DNA from: Kiritimatiellota bacterium
Lineage (GTDB): Bacteria > Verrucomicrobiota > Kiritimatiellia > RFP12 > UBA1067
DNA length: 37,302 nucleotides
Direction: 5' to 3'
Assembly (NCBI GenBank): GCA_009778475.1
Contig: WRJS01000023.1
Span: 1-37,302, forward strand
Shown: positions 32,401 to 37,302 of the stretch, piece after piece
Position numbering within the stretch: position 1 is the first letter of the stretch
Layout of the letters: each line of letters begins with the position of its first letter
Notes under the pieces: generated by a model
What the model saw: only the letters and a program-made list of their open reading frames with translations
Database searches by the model: none
What the model was told of the DNA's origin: nothing
Position numbers and translations under genes: made by a program

Positions 32401-35400
32401 AAGGTCGGCACCAACGAGATCTACTTCGCGGACGGCGCCTCCGTCAGCAACGCCCCGGCGGGCGTCGCGTTCCGCATCCAAGAGGGCTACCTGGGCCTGC
32501 ACACGCCCAGCACCATCCTCGACCCCGACGGCGACGCGCGCCACATCGCCATCGACGGCGGCGCGGGCCTGCTCTCCTACGGCCAGATCGCGCCCGTCAA
32601 CTGGACGCTCGACCTCGCCGACGGCGCGGAGATACGGACGACCGGGACGGACGAGTACACCAACAAGAACCTCTTCGCCACCGACGTGTTCCTGGACAGC
32701 GGCGTGAGCCTCCACCTCACCTCGAGCGGCAACTTCACCAAGACCTTCACGGGCGAGCTCACCGGCCCCGGCGGCATCACCGTCCGCGACGGCGGCGGGC
32801 GCGCCATGAGCCTGCTCACGCACCCGGCCAACACCTTCACCGGCCCCGTCGCCATCTCCAACGCCATCCTCGGCCTGCGCTACCCCGACAGCCTGCCCGG
32901 CGGCCTTGCGGCCATCCCGTCCATCCGCCTCGCGGACCTCGGCGGCGTGCGCGCCTACCTCGGCGCCGACGGCTGGACCCTCGGCGAGGTGCTGACGCTC
33001 ATGGGCAGCGGCCTCTTCAACGCGACGGCCCAGAACAACCAGCGCCTCCAGATCGACGTCGCCCCCGGCGAGGCCTACACCATCGCCACCCCCGTCACCC
33101 CCGCCTTCCTCGCGGACATCGACAAGTACGGCGACGGCACCCTCGCGTTCGACGCGGACATCGACATGGCCGTCGGCAACTTCCGCACCCACGGCGGCAC
33201 CCTGCTCTTGACGAACGACGTGACCGTGAACCTCCACGCCCAGAACATCTACCTCGGCGACGGCGCGATCGTTGACGGCACCAGCGGCCTGTGCGAGACC
33301 CTCCTCAACGGCAACTCCGCCATCCTCTCCGACGACACCGGCTACGGCCTCAACAGCACGACCATCGGCATCGCCTACCACAACGGCCGATCCGTGCTGG
33401 ATATTCAGGACGACGTCCGCGTCACCGGCAAATTCGTCGTCGGCGGCTGGGACGGCGGCGACACCGCCGCCCACGGCGCGATCTACCAGTCCGGCAACGC
33501 CCAATGGCTCAGCACCGGCGGCGCGTACAACGACTCCATCCTCGGCCGCTACGGCTCCGGCTACTGGCAGATCGACAGCGGCGAACTCACCATGAAAGGC
33601 TACGCCATCCTCGGCTGGGCCGAGAGCGGCAACAGCGTCGGCATCCTGCGCCAGACGGGCGGCGCCGTCGCCTTCAACGGCTCGCGCGAGAGCGTCCCCT
33701 CCGCCAACGGCCTGCCCGGCGACTCCTACGGCGGGTGGATCGACCTCAGCCGCGGCGGCAGGGCCGACCTCCACCTCGCGGGCGGCACCTTCACCCACTA
33801 CGGCCAGCTCAAGCTCGCCGCCGACGGCACCGGAAACAACGGCAACAACAACGGCGGCCACGCCGTCATGACCGTCACCGGCGACGCCGAAGCATGGATC
33901 GACCGCCAGATCGAGATGGGCTACCGCAACGGCAGTTCCACCTCCATCCTCAACATCAACGACGGCGCCACCCTCACCGCCACCTACATCCGCAGCCGCA
34001 AGCGCGACGGCAACACCACCGTCACCGTCAACTTCGACGGCGGCACCCTCCGCACCTACAACAGCGCCACCCCCAGCCACAACAGCGCGCGCCTGATCCA
34101 CCGCGAGAACAGCGCCCTCACGGCGAACCTGCGCATCTATCACGGCGGCGGCACGCTCGACATCGGCGACGGCGTGACGCAGATCATCGACGTCCCCGTC
34201 GAAGGCGCGCTCGGCATGGGCGTCGCGGCCATCGCCATCGGCAATGGCGGCACCGGCTACATCGCCCCCCCGCACGTCCTCATCAACGGCGGCGGCGGCT
34301 CCGGCGCCACCGCCATCGCGCACATCGACCGCCTCAGCGGCGAACTCACCGGCATCGAGATCACCTGCCCCGGCACCGGCTACATCACCGCCCCCGGCGT
34401 CACCCTCACGGGCGGCGGCGGCTCCGGCGTGGCCCTCGGCGCCGTCACCCTCGCCCAGAACGACGACGGCGGCATCATCAAGGCCGGGCCCGGCACGCTC
34501 ATCCTCAGCGCCGCCGGAACCTACGGCGGCCCCACGCGCGTGGACAGCGGCATCCTGCGCCTCGAGCACCCCGCGGCCATCAGCCCGCGCTCCGACGTCA
34601 TCATCGGCGACGGCACCCTCGACCTCGGCGGCAACACCGTCACCGTCCGCAGCGTCACCCTCGCCGGATCCGGCGGCATCGTCAACGGCAAGGTCCTCAC
34701 CCCCGCCGCCGCCAAGACCGGCAGCGGCACCGCCTTCTGGGACGCGGAGATCGGCTTCGTGTCGAAGCCCCCCGTCCCCGGCCTCTGGGAGGGCGGTCGC
34801 AAAGGCAACAACATCAACGACTATTGGCTCCCCGAGTACCCCAACCCCATGACCTCCGTCCAGCTCACCACCCGCGCCGGGAACGTCATCAACGGCAACA
34901 ACACCACCGGCGACGCCACGCGCAACTTCTTCTGGGCAAACAACTTCAACATGTGGATCTACACAGGGTACATCTGGAACCGCACCGAGGAGAACCAGAC
35001 CTGGACCTGGCGCGGGACGTTCGACGACAACGTCAGCCTGATGATCGACGGCGAACTGCTCATCAACCAGCTCGGCAACACCGTCGGCACCACCAACTAC
35101 ACCCTCACCCCCGGCCCCCACCCCATCGAGATCCGCTTCGGCGACGGCACCGGCAGCGTCGGCCCCTACAGCGGCCAGCCCAGCGGCCTGATCTACGACC
35201 CGCAGGGCCGCGGCACCGGCAACGTCGGCGACTACCGCGTGCTGGCCGACCCCGGCGACGGCTCCCTCCTCACCATCTCCATCACCGGCGCGGACGGGGA
35301 CACCCTCATCCGCGTCGAGGAAGGCACCCTCCTGCTCCCGCCCGACGCGAGCGGGCGGAACAACTACCCCGGCCTCTGGGAGGGCGGCCCGCTCGCGGGC

Positions 35401-36042
35401 GCCTTCAACCTCACCGACCCCAACCCCGGCACCGGCATCGAGCTCACCACCACCGCCGCCAACGACTTCGTCCTCCAAGACGGGACAATCAACGGCAGGC
35501 ACTGGCCCAACAACTCCACCTACATCTACACCGGATACATCTGGAACAACGCCGACACCAACGAGACCTGGACCTTCGCCAAGAGCTTTGACGACTCCGT
35601 CCGCATCCTCATCAACGGCGACGAAGTGCTGAACAACACCGCCCACAACCAGATCGTCACCGCCAACGCCGTGCTGAACCCCGGCCCCAACGCCATCGAG
35701 CTGCGCTTCGGGCAAGGCTCAGGCGAAGTCGGCGCCAAGATCCAAGGCTGGTGGGAAAGCGCGACCATGCCCCTCGGCATCGACTTCCTCGGCCGCGACG
35801 AAGGGGTGTTCGCCAACTACGCCCCGATCGCCGACCCCGGCGACGGCTCGTTCCTCACCTACGCCGTGCTGAGCTTCAACCCCGACGCGCTCAACGGCGC
35901 CACCATCAACGTCTCCGACGGTGCCACCCTCGACCTCGGCGGCATCCCCCGCGACGGCCTCACCGTCACCGGCAACGGCGCCGTCACCAACGGCTCCGCC
36001 GCCAGCGGCACCAGCGAGGGGCGGAGCGGTGTTACGCTGTGA
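29482..36042 (+). CDS. giant secreted beta-strand protein with PA14-like domains, 3' end cut off
   Basis: The frame encodes 2,186 residues. A signal peptide (about residues 1-27, ending GAFAA) is followed by AxRTWTGxGxxNAWTTAENWSD, the usual opening of autotransporter-associated beta-strand proteins. Many glycine-rich beta repeats follow. A concanavalin/LamG-like insert lies around residues 525-755 (IWYDPSDAALTEV). Two GTGYIxxPxVxxxGGGGSG motifs lie around 1585-1655, and two PA14-like domains around 1765-1895 and 1960-2090, both with GLWEGG and YIYTGYIWN-type segments. No autotransporter barrel, PEP-CTERM or other anchor is present. The last residues come from foreign sequence past about 36.0 kb, so the true C-terminus is missing. 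Probably a surface adhesin or glycan-binding protein; the function is inferred. Confidence 0.8.
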   Translation: MKKVNGFVKAACVAACAMLFAVGAFAADRTWTGLGIDNAWTTAENWSDDAVPLTGDNARFYQAAAVTVPSTITIRAIFAEAPVTVTVASGAVLNFSNNGAEIIVSSADVTIDGAGEMTVTRNGSSDVDFADIRPAVGTTLTIAIPITGVPDSGVELNAGGTLVLDTASSTFTGYSRISTAGGVILFTHPGALGLRAMRIEQNSPSKFAYIGSGPATMTIPMVVTAGTPVFENTGSGAFTFAGSISAVSGGAKTLTLAAPGGQPIVVSGDILNGDGGIGIVFDSTGPLTLSGNNNFSGAVAVNGGTLVLGSQTAIGSASQITMADSTTLSINPSAAPGFVTALPAVTVSGGLTLTVGTGTEVTLGGLSAASVAVTAPGIGAPGNRIFITGFPTGFLGAHITLNGGPAQYDDVNGLTPFGLNQQGIAVKGSTLPDGPTVEALINLTAVSQSPIQFTDPTTLFSLTMAYALDDAVVDTAGKALFANKVAISAGAGNLTVGVASQDGTLLPPLQMLPPPLIPDSTAISNLTPVIWYDPSDAALTEVYAGTVTRLTNKGAFGATHDAVVMRGGHTPPLYVTGAGSDAALPMLKIDANNHSLDSINLTGISGNAERTLIAVMSHAVTQNSIAMGVNTARMDFSIRMGITSGTLIRFNTYSGDRDVASPPAGTPAVLSFWSNADDGSGAQQDRLGAAVDGVPANTWMPQGNNALITENTMLHLGYCATDNSGRGQIGEVLLFDYTLSAQERKTVEDYLKAKWLQPKPVGDADQSGTLVLRNDSDAQLTVNATIAEPAGGAVSLIKAGAGDVTLAGGIAVSDRTLIDSGTLFVKTPGNPGDILGGPVSGAGKLTKDGPGILTLPYSAANLYTGGTDILGGTLLIGNSRSPGTGDIAITDGGALDVGAGITANSIALTNRVTVSGAGVGGTGAIVNNGFVQQQNTFQNTTVTLLDDTTFGGSMRWDFRGARAVLDLNGHVLTKVGTNEIYFADGASVSNAPAGVAFRIQEGYLGLHTPSTILDPDGDARHIAIDGGAGLLSYGQIAPVNWTLDLADGAEIRTTGTDEYTNKNLFATDVFLDSGVSLHLTSSGNFTKTFTGELTGPGGITVRDGGGRAMSLLTHPANTFTGPVAISNAILGLRYPDSLPGGLAAIPSIRLADLGGVRAYLGADGWTLGEVLTLMGSGLFNATAQNNQRLQIDVAPGEAYTIATPVTPAFLADIDKYGDGTLAFDADIDMAVGNFRTHGGTLLLTNDVTVNLHAQNIYLGDGAIVDGTSGLCETLLNGNSAILSDDTGYGLNSTTIGIAYHNGRSVLDIQDDVRVTGKFVVGGWDGGDTAAHGAIYQSGNAQWLSTGGAYNDSILGRYGSGYWQIDSGELTMKGYAILGWAESGNSVGILRQTGGAVAFNGSRESVPSANGLPGDSYGGWIDLSRGGRADLHLAGGTFTHYGQLKLAADGTGNNGNNNGGHAVMTVTGDAEAWIDRQIEMGYRNGSSTSILNINDGATLTATYIRSRKRDGNTTVTVNFDGGTLRTYNSATPSHNSARLIHRENSALTANLRIYHGGGTLDIGDGVTQIIDVPVEGALGMGVAAIAIGNGGTGYIAPPHVLINGGGGSGATAIAHIDRLSGELTGIEITCPGTGYITAPGVTLTGGGGSGVALGAVTLAQNDDGGIIKAGPGTLILSAAGTYGGPTRVDSGILRLEHPAAISPRSDVIIGDGTLDLGGNTVTVRSVTLAGSGGIVNGKVLTPAAAKTGSGTAFWDAEIGFVSKPPVPGLWEGGRKGNNINDYWLPEYPNPMTSVQLTTRAGNVINGNNTTGDATRNFFWANNFNMWIYTGYIWNRTEENQTWTWRGTFDDNVSLMIDGELLINQLGNTVGTTNYTLTPGPHPIEIRFGDGTGSVGPYSGQPSGLIYDPQGRGTGNVGDYRVLADPGDGSLLTISITGADGDTLIRVEEGTLLLPPDASGRNNYPGLWEGGPLAGAFNLTDPNPGTGIELTTTAANDFVLQDGTINGRHWPNNSTYIYTGYIWNNADTNETWTFAKSFDDSVRILINGDEVLNNTAHNQIVTANAVLNPGPNAIELRFGQGSGEVGAKIQGWWESATMPLGIDFLGRDEGVFANYAPIADPGDGSFLTYAVLSFNPDALNGATINVSDGATLDLGGIPRDGLTVTGNGAVTNGSAASGTSEGRSGVTL
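35985..36015. other. probable chimeric junction
   Basis: The plus-strand giant gene and the minus-strand flavoprotein gene both lose family resemblance here. The first ends without an anchor domain; the second ends right after LRPSLVPL, a conserved mid-protein motif. GC content and codon style also change. The short GC-rich sequence around CAGCGGCACCAGCG fits both sides and could have mediated a false assembly join or a recombination. Confidence 0.65.
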
Positions 36043-36590
36043 CCCAACTCGCACGCCATTTTGTGCCCGTCCCCGCTCGATCCTGTTGCCGGGTATGATA
36101 TGCCGCCTGTGGCGAGTATCACTGATTTGCAGTTTATCTCCGTACCGGATGATATGACTCCCGAAATGCCGCCGTTTGCCACAGTCAGCTTCCGGGCCCT
36201 GCCGCGCATCAGCTCCACTCCGGTTTTTTCCATATACCGCCGCAGCGCTTCGGCAATGTCGTTCGCGTTGTCCGACTGCGGGAAAACGCGGGAACCGCGC
36301 TCCGTCTTAAGAGGTACGCCAAGCTGCTCAAAAAAGGCCATAGTCTCATAAGGGGGGAACCCATGAAACGCACTTTGTAAAAAGCGCCCCCCGGTAGTGA
36401 TGTTGTCCAAAACGTCGCTGACGGGGCTGCTGTTCGTCAGGTTGCATCTGCCCTTTCCTGTGATGCGCAGCTTTTTGCCCAAAACGCTGTTGCGTTCAAG
36501 CAATAAGACGCCGGCGCCGCGCTCCGCTGCGATCGCGGAGGCAAGCATCCCCGCTGCTCCTCCCCCGACTACTACGAGGTCATAGTTCAT
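36003..36590 (-). CDS. HI0933-type FAD-binding oxidoreductase, C-terminal half missing
   Basis: The N-terminus is MNYDLVVVGGGAAGMLASAIAAERGAGVLLLERN, a dinucleotide-binding Rossmann motif, followed by GKKLRITGKGRCNLTN, VFPQSDNANDIAEAL and VILATGGISYPATGSSGDGHKMACELGHSV, all typical of the HI0933/BaiN flavoprotein family (about 400 residues). Homology ends after residue 196 (LRPSLVPL) near 36003; the remaining open frame to 35859 is translation of the opposite strand of the giant gene. The start overlaps the end of the pseudouridine synthase gene. The substrate is unknown. The rluB-HI0933 order is common in Clostridia, which supports a different source for this end. Confidence 0.85.
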
Positions 36591-37302
36591 GTTGAGGGTG
36601 GAGGGCCGGGGGCGGAGGGTGGAGTTTTTCTATTTCTTCTTTCTCCAGGTATCTCCATTCACCCGGTTTTAAGGCGCCGAGTTTCAGATCCCCTATTGAC
36701 ACGCGTTTCAGCGATGTGGCTGTCAGGCCGCTTTGGGCGCACATTTTCCGGATTTGCCTGTTTCGGCCCTCGTTGATCGATATCGAAAGGACGGCGCTGT
36801 CCCCGGTTTTTTTCATTATTTTCACAGATGCTGCCTTAACTGTGTGCGGGCCTATGTGCATTGGGCGCCGCATAAGCTTTACGGCGTTGCCGATATCGCC
36901 GCTTACGCTTACCTCATAGGTTTTTGCTTTATTGAACGACGGGTGCATCACCGCATTTGCGAATTGCCCGTCGTTCGTCATTATGAGCAAGCCTTCAGAT
37001 TCCATATCGAGCCTTCCGACAGGATAGACTGCGGCGCCGGCGCCGGACATAAGCTGCATTACCGTCAGCCTGCCGCGGTTATCGCTTTTTGATGTTATAT
37101 ACCCTCTCGGCTTGTTCAGCATTATATAGACAGGTTCTTCGGCCTTAGGCAGCGTACGGCCGTCTACACATATCGCATCGAGCTCATCGTCCGCGGTGTC
37201 GCCGATTCCGGCAGTATAGCCATTGACAGTGACGCGCCCTTCACGGATCAGCTCCTCGGCAGCGCGGCGCGAAGAAACGGCGTGGGCCGAAAGTATTTTT
37301 TG
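36580..37302 (-). CDS. RsuA/RluB-family pseudouridine synthase, 5' end outside window
   Basis: The frame is open to the right edge. The part before the internal ATG at 37122 encodes an S4 RNA-binding domain (QKILSAHAVSSRRAAEELIR, then EGRVTVNG). It continues to YIMLNKPRGYITSKSDN and the catalytic motif GRLDMESEGLLIMTNDG, whose aspartate is the nucleophile, then INEGRNRQIRKMCAQSG and LKRVSIGDLKLG. It isomerises uridine in rRNA (RluB/RsuA/RluE/RluF group). About 240 residues are visible; only a few N-terminal residues should be missing. The stop overlaps the HI0933 gene start by 11 bases. Its codon use is less GC-biased than that of the genes to the left of 36.0 kb. Confidence 0.92.
   Translation of the reverse strand, partial: QKILSAHAVSSRRAAEELIREGRVTVNGYTAGIGDTADDELDAICVDGRTLPKAEEPVYIMLNKPRGYITSKSDNRGRLTVMQLMSGAGAAVYPVGRLDMESEGLLIMTNDGQFANAVMHPSFNKAKTYEVSVSGDIGNAVKLMRRPMHIGPHTVKAASVKIMKKTGDSAVLSISINEGRNRQIRKMCAQSGLTATSLKRVSIGDLKLGALKPGEWRYLEKEEIEKLHPPPPALHPQHEL

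Noticed and set aside
29536..35715. Minus-strand open frame of about 2,059 codons
   Set aside because: It is opposite the giant secreted protein in a high-GC repeat region; its translation is low-complexity (V, A, G, D, E), without domains. The plus-strand frame has a signal peptide and recognisable modules.

Overview
The centre of this window (about 1.05-36.0 kb) reads as a Gram-negative chromosome, plausibly from the PVC superphylum (Kiritimatiellota/Verrucomicrobiota). That placement is inference. It rests on the very large secreted beta-strand protein with tandem PA14-like domains, a secreted ThuA-like protein, degenerate Rhs loci and high GC outside the accessory island. Both ends look foreign to that chromosome. 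Bases 1-1034 are AT-rich, without genes, and stop at a run of 15 C. From about 36.0 kb the composition changes inside two genes at once, which suggests a chimeric join.

Region 1 (about 1.05-11.1 kb, all minus strand, lower GC) is an accessory island. It holds small lipoproteins and membrane-anchored proteins that form paralogous sets, interleaved with broken Rhs (YD-repeat) fragments. It looks like a store of orphan immunity genes whose Rhs toxins have been deleted. Six copies of a short module occur here. Each has a -35 TTGCAA, a 17-bp spacer, a -10 TATATT, and an ATG 8-9 bases after the -10. Homology stops at that ATG. Beyond it lie short leader ORFs or Rhs/toxin remnants, several of which end on the start codon of the next gene.

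Region 2 (11.1-18.2 kb) is a complete type II-C CRISPR-Cas locus. It has 36 identical 36-bp repeats and 35 spacers, then cas2, cas1 and a compact cas9 on the minus strand. A short tracrRNA runs on the plus strand, divergent from cas9, and the two promoters overlap at their -35 elements. The repeat carries its own extended -10 at the 3' end, so crRNAs are probably transcribed rightwards from within the repeats, as in Neisseria II-C systems.

Region 3 (18.2-29.1 kb, plus strand except a tRNA) is ordinary chromosome: a secreted ThuA-like protein, tRNA-Arg(UCU), an M48 metalloprotease lipoprotein, a probable operon of TPR lipoprotein, cvpA and ruvB, then a tripartite RND efflux pump (adaptor, pump, outer-membrane lipoprotein). 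Between pump and outer-membrane gene lie a heptamer tandem repeat and four hairpins. The last hairpin contributes a candidate start codon of the outer-membrane gene.

Region 4 (29.1-36.0 kb) is one giant secreted protein of about 2,180 residues, cut off without a C-terminal anchor. Region 5 (36.0-37.3 kb, minus strand) holds the 5' part of an HI0933-type flavoprotein and most of an RsuA/RluB pseudouridine synthase. This gene pair is common in Firmicutes.
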